Below, one piece after another: positions 49,060 to 57,409 of a DNA stretch of 64,000 bases. The stretch covers positions 3,224,001 to 3,288,000 of the forward strand of contig NZ_CP109055.1 of assembly GCF_035975855.1 (NCBI RefSeq). Direction: 5' to 3'. This stretch comes from Streptomyces sp. NBC_01304. GTDB lineage: Bacteria; Actinomycetota; Actinomycetes; Streptomycetales; Streptomycetaceae. Numbering within the stretch: position 1 is the stretch's first letter; the number at the start of each line of letters is the position of its first letter. Under the pieces are notes generated by a model. It was not told the origin of the DNA, did not search any database, and saw only the letters and a program-made list of their open reading frames with translations. The position numbers were made by a program, and so were the translations under genes.

Positions 49060-50316
49060 TTGAACTCCGACACCCGTTGCCCGCCGGCCCGCACTGCCTC
49101 CCGGCCACTGCTCGCCGAGCGGCATGTCGCCCGGCTGCTACTGGGCACCCTGATCGGTCGCCTGCCCAACGGCATGGCCCCCGTCGCGATCCTTCTGCTG
49201 ATCGTCGAGCAGGGCGGATCGCTCGCGACCGGCGGGCTGCTGTGCGCGCTGTACGGCCTGGCCAGCGCCGTCGGGCAGCCGGTGCTGGGACGGATGGTCG
49301 ACCGGCGCGGCCAGACCCGTGTCACGACAGCCGCCGTCCTGGTCACCACGGCCTGCCTCCTGCTGCTGCCGTACACCGACGCCCACGCCCAGCCGGGGCT
49401 CGCGGCGGGCCTGGTCGTCCTCGCGGGGCTGAGCACGCCTCCGTTGGAGGCCAACCTGCGTGCCCTGTGGGGCGCCGTACTGAAGGACCCGGAGCGGCGC
49501 CGCGCCGCGCTCGCGCTGGATACCGGCGCCCAGGGGCTGATCTACGTCGCCGGGCCGCCGCTGGTCGCCGCACTCTCGGTCCTTCAGGGGCCCGGCGCCG
49601 CCATGACGGTCACCGCGGTACTCGGGCTGCTCGGGGCGAGCGCCGTACTCAGCGCCGCACCGTCCAGTCAGTGGCAGCCCGAGGGCACCCGCACGGGCGG
49701 GTTCCTGGGGCCTCTGCAGCACGGCGGGCTGCGGCTGCTGTTCCTCGCCGTCTCCGGGGTCGGCTTCTCCCTGGGCGCGATGAACGTGTGGGCGGTGTCC
49801 ATGGCCGACCGGCACGGCATGGCCCTGCTGTCCGGAGTCATCCCCGCCGCGCTGTCCGTCGGCAGCCTCCTCGGTGGCATCCTGTACGGCCGACTTCGCC
49901 GACCTGGCCAGCTCGGAACTCAACTCCGCACCGCAGCACTGCTGTTCGCGCTCGCTTGGGTGCCACTCGCCATTCACCCCAGCCCGATCGCCGCGACCGC
50001 GCTCACGGCACTGCCGGGCCTCTTCCTCACCGCGCTGATCACCAGCGCGTTCCTGATGGTGGATGCACTCGCGCCCGCCGGCACCCGCACCGAGGCGTAC
50101 GCCTGGCTGATCGCCGCGGTCGGCACCGGTCAGGCCGCAGGCACCGCGCTCGCGGGTGCGCTCTCCACGCACCCCTCCATCGCCGCACTCCCGACCGCCG
50201 GGGCCCTCGCCTGCCTGGTGGTGCTGCTCGGCGCCGGCCGCCGGCTCGCCGTTTCAAGTGCCGCACGCCGTCGGGGTCGGCACCGCCGCAGGCCAGCCCA
50301 TGCCACGCGCTGCTGA
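49060..50316 (+). CDS. MFS transporter
   Basis: A 418-residue membrane protein with about twelve hydrophobic helices. The loop-2 motif GRMVDRRGQTRV and PVAILLLIVEQGGS near the start are typical of MFS sugar/drug transporters. TTG 49060 is chosen (GGAAAGC upstream). It stands alone among unknown array genes, so the substrate cannot be guessed. The last 20 residues are Arg-rich, and the stop falls in a 29-bp sequence repeated at 53837. Confidence 0.82.
   Translation: MNSDTRCPPARTASRPLLAERHVARLLLGTLIGRLPNGMAPVAILLLIVEQGGSLATGGLLCALYGLASAVGQPVLGRMVDRRGQTRVTTAAVLVTTACLLLLPYTDAHAQPGLAAGLVVLAGLSTPPLEANLRALWGAVLKDPERRRAALALDTGAQGLIYVAGPPLVAALSVLQGPGAAMTVTAVLGLLGASAVLSAAPSSQWQPEGTRTGGFLGPLQHGGLRLLFLAVSGVGFSLGAMNVWAVSMADRHGMALLSGVIPAALSVGSLLGGILYGRLRRPGQLGTQLRTAALLFALAWVPLAIHPSPIAATALTALPGLFLTALITSAFLMVDALAPAGTRTEAYAWLIAAVGTGQAAGTALAGALSTHPSIAALPTAGALACLVVLLGAGRRLAVSSAARRRGRHRRRPAHATRC
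50288..50316 (+). repeat. 29-bp direct repeat, copy 1
   Basis: GCAGGCCAGCCCATG followed by CCACGCGCTGCTGA. It matches 53837-53865 at 26 of 29 positions. It overlaps the end of the MFS gene and contains an ATG that could start a short peptide. Confidence 0.6.
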
Positions 50317-50395
50317 TGTGCTGGAAGCTCCGGGCCCGCCTCGCCTTCGCCTAACACCCCACCACTTTCCCGCCACCACCGATAGGAGATCCGCC

Positions 50396-50763
50396 TTGCC
50401 CGAAGCACCAGCAGAACCGTTCATGACGATCCGGCACACCATCACCGGTGAGATCACCACCACCGGCTACAACGCCGCCGCCCGGCGAATCCTGCTCCAG
50501 GCCGGCTTCGAAGAGACGCCAGGCTGCGCCTGCCGAGCGACGGAACCCGGTACGGAGCAGACGCACGGGCCTGCTCGGCAGCCAGCCAGCTGCTCGTCGC
50601 CGGCCATCTCCTACACCTGGACCGAGCCCTCGGTCGGCCGGTGAGCGCCGACGGTACGCCCCGGTTGGCCCGGTCGCCGATGTCGGCACAGTCCGTGATC
50701 CGCTCCGAGAGCGGCCAGCCTCTCCAGCACATCGCCAACCCCGCCCGCACCCGCACCTGTTGA
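50396..50763 (+). pseudogene. array gene with a frameshift
   Basis: TTG 50396, after AGGAGATCC, opens a frame with TITGEITTTGYNAAARRILL and QAGFEETPGC. From about 50527 the protein-like reading moves to the -1 frame: RLPSDGTRYGADARACSAA, SQLLVAGHLLHLDRAL, PMSAQSVIRSESGQPLQHIA, ending at TGA 50761-50763. The unshifted frame stops at 50644 after Cys/Pro-rich junk. The joined protein would be about 122 residues and fits the small-domain style of the neighbours. It is a mutation, a sequencing error or a programmed shift. Confidence 0.6.
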
Positions 50764-50775
50764 AGGATCCTCGTA

Positions 50776-51981
50776 TTGACCACACCCGGAACGCCTACCA
50801 GTCCAGCGCGCACCAAGGGCGGCGAACTACGGGCCAAGGTGGCCCGACTGCTGGCCGACCGGCCGGCGGACAAACTCACCATCGGGGATATGGCCAGGCA
50901 CCTGGGCCACTCCCACGGCGCCGTCCGCAACGCCGCCCTCACCCTGGTGCGACGCGGCGAGGCCGACCAAGGCGGAACCGGACAACCGGAGTTCCGCGCG
51001 AACGCGAAAACCACCGCAGCCGCGCAGACCGCTGTGATCAGCCCACCGGGCACCCACTCTCCCCGCGCCCAGGCGGCCACGGCCCGCACGACCATTACCG
51101 CAGCAGCCACGCCCAGGCAGACCGGCCCGATCCGCCGCGCGGGGGGCCAGCTCTACCACCCCCGGGAGCTGGCCGATCTGCCCGACGTCGAGGCGTTGAA
51201 TCGCCTGCGCGACGCCGACGTGCCGGTGCTGCTCTACGGCCCTCCGGGCACCGGCAAGACATCGCTGGTGGAGGCGGCGTTCCCGGACCTGCTCACCGTC
51301 GCTGGCGATGGCGACACCACGGTCGGCGACTTGGTCGGCGAGTACACGCAGGCCGACAGCGGAGGTTACGTCTTCCAGTACGGTCCGCTGGTCACCGCGA
51401 TGACCGAGGGCCGTGCCCTGCTGATCGACGATGCCACCTTGATCTCACCGAAGGTGTTGGCGGCGCTGTATCCCGCGATGGACGGGCGCAGGCAGATCCA
51501 GGTCAAGGCCCACAAGGGCGAGACCATCAAGGCCGAGCCGGGCTTCTACGTGGTGGCAGGCCACAATCCCGGCGTCCACGGGGCGGTGTTGACGGAGGCG
51601 CTGTCGTCCCGGTTCAGCGTGCAGATCCAGATCGGCACGGACTATGACCTCGCCCTGGCGCTGAGGATCGATGCCCGGGTGGTCCGGGTCGCCCGGAACC
51701 TCGCCCGCCAGGTCGAACTCGGCGAGCTGGGCTGGGCCCCCCAATTGCGAGAGCTGCTGAGCTACCAGAAGACCGAGGCCGTCCTCGGCACCAATGCCGC
51801 GCTGGCAAACCTGGTCGGCATCGCTCCTGTGGAGGATCGCGACACCGTCGCCGACGCCGTCATCAAGGCTGTCGGCGTCAAGAAGATCGCGCCTCTCACC
51901 CTCGGCAAGCAGCTCCCGGCTTCGGCTGCCCGGCAGCCCCTGGGCAGCACCGGCTCCGCGCACCGGGGCCGCTCGCGATGA
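50776..51981 (+). CDS. MoxR/CbbQ-like AAA+ ATPase
   Basis: A 401-residue protein. Residues 15-70 form a helix-turn-helix-like domain (LTIGDMARHLGHSHGAVRNA). After a linker comes an AAA+ core: Walker A VLLYGPPGTGKTS, Walker B RALLIDDATL and the sensor FYVVAGHNPG, with SSRFSVQIQI near the arginine finger. This is the MoxR/CbbQ-NirQ type, which works with VWA-domain partners as a chaperone or insertase. The next gene, overlapping by four bases, is such a partner. An N-terminal DNA-binding-like domain on a MoxR protein is unusual. TTG start at 50776. Confidence 0.85.
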   Translation: MTTPGTPTSPARTKGGELRAKVARLLADRPADKLTIGDMARHLGHSHGAVRNAALTLVRRGEADQGGTGQPEFRANAKTTAAAQTAVISPPGTHSPRAQAATARTTITAAATPRQTGPIRRAGGQLYHPRELADLPDVEALNRLRDADVPVLLYGPPGTGKTSLVEAAFPDLLTVAGDGDTTVGDLVGEYTQADSGGYVFQYGPLVTAMTEGRALLIDDATLISPKVLAALYPAMDGRRQIQVKAHKGETIKAEPGFYVVAGHNPGVHGAVLTEALSSRFSVQIQIGTDYDLALALRIDARVVRVARNLARQVELGELGWAPQLRELLSYQKTEAVLGTNAALANLVGIAPVEDRDTVADAVIKAVGVKKIAPLTLGKQLPASAARQPLGSTGSAHRGRSR

Positions 51982-53777
51982 GCGCCCACCACCACGTCCA
52001 GTCACCCGCCACCACTCGGGACGACGCTGCCGACCTCGCGCGCTGGGACGACGACGGCGCCCCGCCCGCGCAACCCCGTTCCTCCCCGGCCGCGTGGCTG
52101 CGCGTGGGAGCCGAACTCGGCGACCGGCTGGTCGCCCTCTCCGGCCGCAACGACCTCCTCGTCACCTGCCGCCCCGGCACGCGCAGCGGCGCACCGGCCG
52201 CGTTCTTCCCCACTCTGGGCGAGGTCGAGGTCGACGCCCGCCTGTTCGCCCCGCTGAAGCCCCACGAGATCCATCCGCGGATCGTGGGCGACGAGGAGCG
52301 CTATCCCGCCGCCTGGGGCGTCTTCGTCCACGAGGCCGCGCACGCGGCCCACTCCGTCTGGACCCAGCCTGACGGAGCCAACCCCCGTGTCGTCGAAGCC
52401 GCGCTCCTGCTGGAGGAGAGCCGCGTCGAAGGCGCACACCTGATCACCCGGCCCACGGACCGCACGTACCTGCGCACCAGCGCCCGAACCCTGGTCATGC
52501 CCGACATCGCCCACCCCACCCTCCAGGGCATCGAGCACGCCGCCGCCGCGGCGGCCCTGATCCTCGGCCGCCGCGACGTCGGCATCCTGGACGCCGGCGA
52601 GACCCGGGCTGTCGCCGATCTGTGCGAAAAGGTGCTGGGCGCAAACCTGCTGGCCACCCTCACTCGCATCTGGACCGCAGCCCACCAGTGCGCCGACCAC
52701 GACACCACGACCATGCTCGCGCACGGTCAAGAATGGTGCGACGCTCTGGACACCGCGGCCCCCACCCTGCCCGTGCCGGGCAACCTCACCGATCTGCTGT
52801 CCGGCGCCGTGGGGGTCGTCATGGACAACACGGCCGCCACCGACGCCGCCGACCTCTCGGCACAGGCTGCAGCGAACAACGCCATGGCGTCGCGGGCCAA
52901 GGCGCAGGCTCAGGACCGCGCCCAGCGGGCCGGCCAGCGACGCAAAGCCGCCGCCACCGCCAAGAGCGTCTTCAACACCCGTGGCACCACCGTCAACCCC
53001 GACGGCACAACGGCGCCCCACAGCACCCCAGTCACCGGCACCCGTCGGCCCACCGCCGCCGAGCAGAGTGCCGCCGCGCGCCTGAGCCGCGCCCTGCGTG
53101 CCGCCGCCTACCGCGAGCGGACCGAGGAGCGGACCACCAGCCCCACCCCGCCCGGCCGCCTCAACATGCGCGCGGCCCTCGCCCGCGACGCTCAGCGCGC
53201 GGCCGGGTCGGTCCCCACCGCGGAGCCGTTCACCCACACCCGCCGCCGGAACTCTCCCACCCCACCGCTGCGTGTGGGTATCGCCGTCGACGTCTCCAGC
53301 TCCATGCGTGCCGCCTGCGCGCCCGTCGCGTCCGCTGCCTGGATCGTGGCACGCGCAGCAGCCCTGACCGACCCCGACTCCCTCACCGCCACCATCGCCT
53401 ACGACAGGCACCTGACCGCACTGACCCGACCCACCCACCAAGCACCAGAGCGCGTGACGACGTTCGATGCCAACGGCGGCCACCACAACCTCGGCGACGC
53501 CATCGACGCACTCGACCACGGCCTCGAACTCCGACGCCCTGGCGCCGGCCGCCTGCTCGTGATCGTCACCGACGCCCTGTACGGCAGCGACGAAACCGCT
53601 CAAGCCGTCACCCGCGTCAAGCAGCTCACGACCGCAGGCTGCGCCGTACTCCAGCTCACCCTCACCGCCAGGTCCCAGCACCTGCCGGGGACCACCTTGC
53701 TCCACCTGCCCCAGCCCGCCAGCGCTCCCGTCGCCATCGCCAAGGCGGCCACAGACGCCATCCGCAGGACACGCTGA
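51978..53777 (+). CDS. VWA-domain protein with HEXXH motif, MoxR partner
   Basis: A 599-residue protein. Near residue 118 is HEAAH, followed about 25 residues later by LLEESRVEG, the layout of a zinc peptidase (HEXXH plus a downstream Glu). Residues 280-420 are helical and Ala/Arg-rich. The C-terminal 170 residues are a von Willebrand A domain with MIDAS motif AVDVSSSM and TFDANGGHHNLGDAI. It resembles CobT/CbbO-type MoxR partners. The ATPase probably remodels it or a target held by its MIDAS site. The overlap ATGA ties the two genes together. Confidence 0.83.
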   Translation: MSAHHHVQSPATTRDDAADLARWDDDGAPPAQPRSSPAAWLRVGAELGDRLVALSGRNDLLVTCRPGTRSGAPAAFFPTLGEVEVDARLFAPLKPHEIHPRIVGDEERYPAAWGVFVHEAAHAAHSVWTQPDGANPRVVEAALLLEESRVEGAHLITRPTDRTYLRTSARTLVMPDIAHPTLQGIEHAAAAAALILGRRDVGILDAGETRAVADLCEKVLGANLLATLTRIWTAAHQCADHDTTTMLAHGQEWCDALDTAAPTLPVPGNLTDLLSGAVGVVMDNTAATDAADLSAQAAANNAMASRAKAQAQDRAQRAGQRRKAAATAKSVFNTRGTTVNPDGTTAPHSTPVTGTRRPTAAEQSAAARLSRALRAAAYRERTEERTTSPTPPGRLNMRAALARDAQRAAGSVPTAEPFTHTRRRNSPTPPLRVGIAVDVSSSMRAACAPVASAAWIVARAAALTDPDSLTATIAYDRHLTALTRPTHQAPERVTTFDANGGHHNLGDAIDALDHGLELRRPGAGRLLVIVTDALYGSDETAQAVTRVKQLTTAGCAVLQLTLTARSQHLPGTTLLHLPQPASAPVAIAKAATDAIRRTR

Positions 53778-53836
53778 GACGACGCATAAGGCGGAAGCGT
53801 CCCCGAGACCACCGCCAAGCGCTCCAGACCACCTCC

Positions 53837-53865
53837 GCAGGCCAGCCCATGTCGCGCGCCGCTGA
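53837..53865 (+). repeat. 29-bp direct repeat, copy 2
   Basis: GCAGGCCAGCCCATG followed by TCGCGCGCCGCTGA, three differences from copy 1 at 50288. Its ATG (53849) opens a 19-codon frame ending at TAA 53908. Confidence 0.6.
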
Positions 53866-53908
53866 ACCCCCACCATCAGTCCGCTCGACCGCACATACCC
53901 GGCCTTAA
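53849..53908 (+). other. possible 19-residue peptide ORF
   Basis: ATG 53849 to TAA 53908 encodes MSRAAEPPPSVRSTAHTRP. The start lies in a repeat shared with 50288, where the same ATG begins MPRAADVLEAPGPP. It could be a leader peptide or a remnant duplicated along with the repeat. No other evidence of coding. Confidence 0.25.
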
Positions 53909-53948
53909 CCCCTGAACTGCCCGCCACGGCAAGGAGATCACCCAGAAC

Positions 53949-54446
53949 ATGGCTGTCCGAACGACCTGGAAAATTGTCCACAGCTGTGGACACGAACTGA
54001 CGCATAACCTGTCCGACCGACCTGCCGACCGGCGCGCCGGATTCGCCCGCTGGCTCGAAGGCCGCGACTGCACCGACTGCTGGAAGGCCGCCCGCGACGC
54101 CGACACGGAATCGAAGGAGGCGTGGCTCGCCGCCAAGCGTGCCGAGGAGCAGCAGGCCGCCCGCGAGTGGGCCGAGCAGTTCGACATGCCGCCGCTCGAA
54201 GGGCCCGAGAAGGCCCTCGACTGGGGCGAGCGCTCCCGCCACCAGCTCGTCACCGCCGCGTACAGCGCGCTGGTGAGTGAAGGCACCTGGGACGAGGCCG
54301 ACTGGGCCGTCCTGGAAGACAAGATCCGCACCGTCGCCCGCGCGGGATGGTGGATCGACCAGAGGGACGCTGAGGGCTCTGACCTGCCCGAACTCCTGGA
54401 CGCCGCCGCCTCGGACGACATCGGGACGGAGAACCCGTTCCGGTAG
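53949..54446 (+). CDS. hypothetical protein with N-terminal zinc-ribbon-like motif
   Basis: A 165-residue protein starting at ATG 53949 (AAGGAG upstream). The N-terminus, WKIVHSCGHELTHNLSDRP with a later CTDCWKAARD, has the CGH...CxxC pattern of small zinc-binding plasmid proteins. A charged helix follows (AKRAEEQQAAREWAEQFDMP), then an acidic domain (EADWAVLEDKIRTVARAGWW). Cytoplasmic; function unknown. Confidence 0.72.
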   Translation: MAVRTTWKIVHSCGHELTHNLSDRPADRRAGFARWLEGRDCTDCWKAARDADTESKEAWLAAKRAEEQQAAREWAEQFDMPPLEGPEKALDWGERSRHQLVTAAYSALVSEGTWDEADWAVLEDKIRTVARAGWWIDQRDAEGSDLPELLDAAASDDIGTENPFR

Positions 54447-54467
54447 GACGCAGGGCTGTATACCCGA

Positions 54468-54496
54468 CGATCCCCGGTTACCGAAACCGGGGATCG
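54468..54496 (+). promoter_or_regulatory. shared palindromic operator, copy 3
   Basis: Perfect 12-bp arms CGATCCCCGGTT / AACCGGGGATCG around the spacer ACCGA, which is the complement of TCGGT in copies 1 and 2. It is therefore oriented towards the plus-strand gene at 54554. GTATAC stands 7 bp before it, at nearly the same place as the TATA-like box of copy 2. The distance to the start codon (58 bp) also matches copy 2. Confidence 0.82.
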
Positions 54497-54553
54497 TCCG
54501 GATCCTTGTTCCTCCCACCGCCTCCCCGCGTCCCTCGTGGAAGGAACCCTGCT

Positions 54554-54970
54554 GTGCCCGTTTCCCGCCATCCGCATGCCCCGGGTGACATCGTCACCCC
54601 CGACCGGGACATCACCCACGCCCACTTCCGGCCCGGTGACCAGGTCGTCATCCTCAAGGGCACCTCCGGCAGCGAACTGTGGGGCGATGCCTACAAGGTC
54701 GTCACCCCGTCGTGGCACACCCCGACCGACGAGGACGGCTGGCGCTTGTACGACCCGGCCGGCGGCGCGCGCACGTACATCACCGCGCACCCGCGCTACC
54801 TGGTCCACCTCTCCAGCCGTTGCCCGGACTGCCTCATCTACCAGCAGGCGCTGCGTACTTACCTCATCCCGCGCCTGGCCGACGCCGACGAGGACGTCGA
54901 CTGCGGCTGGTACTCGGTCAACCGCCTCAACCAGGTGGTGCACGTCGCAGACGCCCGGGGCAGCCAGTGA
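54554..54970 (+). CDS. hypothetical protein under the shared operator
   Basis: A 138-residue protein starting at GTG 54554 after GGAAGGAA. It begins with a strand-rich segment (FRPGDQVVILKGTSGSELWG, YKVVTPSWHTPTDEDGW, YITAHPRYLVHLS) and has a CPDC pair, then DCGWYSVNRLNQVVHV. Its stop overlaps the next GTG (GTGA). First gene of the array unit controlled by operator copy 3. Function unknown. Confidence 0.7.
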   Translation: MPVSRHPHAPGDIVTPDRDITHAHFRPGDQVVILKGTSGSELWGDAYKVVTPSWHTPTDEDGWRLYDPAGGARTYITAHPRYLVHLSSRCPDCLIYQQALRTYLIPRLADADEDVDCGWYSVNRLNQVVHVADARGSQ

Positions 54971-55740
54971 TCCCGGCACTCGGCTCGCAGCGCGCCGCAG
55001 CCTTGAAGGGTGCGGCTTCAGCGGCCATCGAAGCGCTCACCGGGAGCGAGTGGCCGACGCTGCTCGCCGAGGCTCTGCGCGAACTGGACGCGACGTGGCA
55101 GGAGTCAGCCGAAGTGTGCGCCGACGTCGCCTGGCAGGCCCGCGCCGCCGGCAACAGCGCGCTGGTCACGCTCACCCCCGAGCACGTCACCGACGCCGGC
55201 CCGGACCCGGTGATCTGGCGGACGTACCGGCACCTCTACCTCAGCACGCTGCGCTACGACTTCCGCTGCCGCGACATCGAGTCACTCATGAACAAGGTGC
55301 CGGTGAGCGTGCTGAACGAGGACCCGTACAGCGAAGCCCTGTACGGCTTCGCACGGTTGGGGCAGTCCCGCTCCGACGGCCTCGCCGTCCTGCACCGGGT
55401 CCTCGTGGCCGCACCCGGCCACCCCAAGACCCTGCACGTCCTGCTGCACGGCGTGTGGCTGGGCACCTTCCTTCCCGGCCGAGCACCCATGCTGCTCGCC
55501 CTGGTGGGACTGCTCCCCGAGGGCGGGCTGAACGATCCGATCGCGCTGTTCCGCATGGCCTCGGCCCGGCGGAGTCTGGGCCAGTACCCCGAGGCCCTCA
55601 CCGCCATCGACCACGCCCTGGAGCTGCTGCCACCCGGCGAACTGGCAGTCCACGCCGACCTGGTACGTGAACGCGCCCTGATCACCACGGCGCACGACCT
55701 GGCCCTCCTCATCCCCAACCGCCCGGATCCCACCCCATGA
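54967..55740 (+). CDS. TPR-like helical protein
   Basis: A 257-residue protein starting at GTG 54967. The C-terminal half reads as TPR-type helical repeats: DPYSEALYGFARLGQSRSDG, DPIALFRMASARRSLGQYPE and ALTAIDHALELLPPGE. The N-terminal half is also helical (LLAEALRELDATWQESAEV). Such repeats normally mediate protein contacts. It overlaps both neighbours by four bases. Confidence 0.72.
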   Translation: MIPALGSQRAAALKGAASAAIEALTGSEWPTLLAEALRELDATWQESAEVCADVAWQARAAGNSALVTLTPEHVTDAGPDPVIWRTYRHLYLSTLRYDFRCRDIESLMNKVPVSVLNEDPYSEALYGFARLGQSRSDGLAVLHRVLVAAPGHPKTLHVLLHGVWLGTFLPGRAPMLLALVGLLPEGGLNDPIALFRMASARRSLGQYPEALTAIDHALELLPPGELAVHADLVRERALITTAHDLALLIPNRPDPTP

Positions 55741-56648
55741 TCATCCGTATTGGACCGCGCGACCTCAGCGCCGGCGAGGCGTTCGCCGAAGCCCTCGGCC
55801 GCCCGGTCAGCGACCGCGAGGGCCTGACCGACCACACGGTGGTCGCCCACTGGGACAACCTCGACGTCTACACGCCCCTCGACGAAGGGCAGAGCTGGAC
55901 GACCGCCGAGTTCGCCGAGCACTTGGACGACCCCAACTGGCGCCACCCCGTTCCGGTCAGTCCGCACGGCGACCGCCGCGCCATCTGGCACGCGGACGTG
56001 CGGCTGCACCCGGACGACCGGGAGCTGACCCGCCCCGAGTGGACTGAGATCGCCCACCGGATCGCCCGCGCCGCCGGCATCCAGCGCCCCGGCGATGACC
56101 ACGGCTGCCGCTGGATCGCCGTGCAGGCGCAGCCCGGCCGCCTCGATCTGATCGCCAACCTCATCCGCCCCGACGACACCTGGACCGCACAGCCGCACCG
56201 GCTGCTCGCGCTCCTAACTGCGGAGAGCCGACGCATCGAGGCCGAGCTGGGACTCATCTCGCCCCGTACCGGGCCCGATCCGCAGCAACCCGTCCAGCAA
56301 GCCCGGTTCGCGGGCCGCCGACTGGAAGCCGGCACCGCCGATGCCGCTTCTCAATTCGCCGTACTGCTGCGCCAGCTCGCCGCCGAACGCACCGGACCGC
56401 TGTCCACGGTTCGTGGCCTCATCGAGCACACGGCCCACCGCCTCGATGACCTGCCGGACGCATACGGCCCCGACATCGCACACCAGCTGGAAATGGTGGC
56501 CCGCCGCCTGTACGGCATCCAAGAGAGTCTCGAGTCTCTGGCTGCCGCCCTGCCAACCCCCGCTCGACCGCCCCTTGCAGGGCCAACACCCCCTGCGTCC
56601 ATGCCGCTCGTCGCACCTGGCCCGTCCGGCGTCCGGCTCTCCCGCTGA
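55737..56648 (+). CDS. relaxase-like protein lacking the histidine triad
   Basis: A 303-residue protein whose residues 80-165 align with the relaxase at 1267: IWHADVRLHPDDRELTRPEW matches its HVWHLSVRAAPEDPILTDEQ, and GDDHGCRWIAVQ matches its GDDAACRWAAVR. Where the relaxase has three metal-binding histidines, this protein has Ala131, Arg135 and Asp137. It cannot be an ordinary nicking enzyme. It may bind oriT-like DNA or the active relaxase, acting as a regulator or scaffold. The C-terminal half is helical. ATG 55737 overlaps the TPR gene stop. Confidence 0.75.
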   Translation: MIIRIGPRDLSAGEAFAEALGRPVSDREGLTDHTVVAHWDNLDVYTPLDEGQSWTTAEFAEHLDDPNWRHPVPVSPHGDRRAIWHADVRLHPDDRELTRPEWTEIAHRIARAAGIQRPGDDHGCRWIAVQAQPGRLDLIANLIRPDDTWTAQPHRLLALLTAESRRIEAELGLISPRTGPDPQQPVQQARFAGRRLEAGTADAASQFAVLLRQLAAERTGPLSTVRGLIEHTAHRLDDLPDAYGPDIAHQLEMVARRLYGIQESLESLAAALPTPARPPLAGPTPPASMPLVAPGPSGVRLSR

Positions 56649-56669
56649 CCCGACTGAAAGAACACCTTC

Positions 56670-57380
56670 TTGGCTCTTGCCGATCGTTTCCTGACCTTGG
56701 GGCGTGATGTGCACTCCGGGGAAGTCCTCGCCCGCGGCGGGGATCCCGAAGCCCACAGCATCCTTGAGCGCACCGGCTTCGTCCCCGTCGTCCGCCTCCA
56801 CGAGACCTATCACCGTCTGCCCGTCGGCCTCGACGAAGCCGAGGAGAAACGTCTCGCCACCCGCGCCGTCGCCCGGCTGCGCGCCGTCAAGTACGGCGTC
56901 GACACCGACGACGCCTTCGACACCGAGACACGCGAGGCGCACTACCTGCCGCTTGGCTCCCAGGTCGCACACCTCGCCGAACAGATCCGCGACGCCACCA
57001 CCAGCGACGAGGTCGCCGACGCCCTGACCGAACTCACCGCCTCCCACGACGGCGTGCTCATCGCCCTCGGCGAGGTGCTCGCGGCCACCGCCGCCTTCTA
57101 TCAGGACCTCGGCCAGGCACCGGATCCGCACACCGCGAAGCGGTTGCACTACCTGGCCGAGCATCGGCTCGGTGTCCTGTGGTCCGACCTCGCGCACATG
57201 CGCAACGACCTCGCCGACCGGCACCAGGACCATCCCCAGCGCCGCGCGTGCACCGCCGAGGTCGGACCGGACGAGCGCGAAGCCTCCGCAGTCTGCGCCT
57301 GTCCGCCGCCTCCGCCGCGCTTGGCCACCAGTTCCGTCGCCGTGCCCGCCGCCCCCGCACCGGCACACCCGCGGCGATGA
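56670..57380 (+). CDS. array protein C1, with paralogous N-terminal domain
   Basis: A 236-residue protein starting at TTG 56670. Residues 15-90 match the small proteins at 58205 and 58606: AHSILERTGFVPVVRLHETY, HRLPVGLDEAEEKRLATRAV and YGVDTDDAFDTE. The remaining part is helical (LAEQIRDATTSDEVADALTE, HRLGVLWSDLAHMRNDLADR), then a Pro-rich tail. The shared domain seems to be a mobile unit of this array. Function unknown. Confidence 0.7.
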   Translation: MALADRFLTLGRDVHSGEVLARGGDPEAHSILERTGFVPVVRLHETYHRLPVGLDEAEEKRLATRAVARLRAVKYGVDTDDAFDTETREAHYLPLGSQVAHLAEQIRDATTSDEVADALTELTASHDGVLIALGEVLAATAAFYQDLGQAPDPHTAKRLHYLAEHRLGVLWSDLAHMRNDLADRHQDHPQRRACTAEVGPDEREASAVCACPPPPPRLATSSVAVPAAPAPAHPRR

Positions 57381-57409
57381 CCCGCATCCCTTCACTTTCC
57401 GAGGAGCCC

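Noticed and set aside
52002..54518. An 838-residue Gly/Val-rich minus-strand frame
   Set aside because: Antisense shadow of the VWA gene; composition typical of shadow frames in high-GC DNA.
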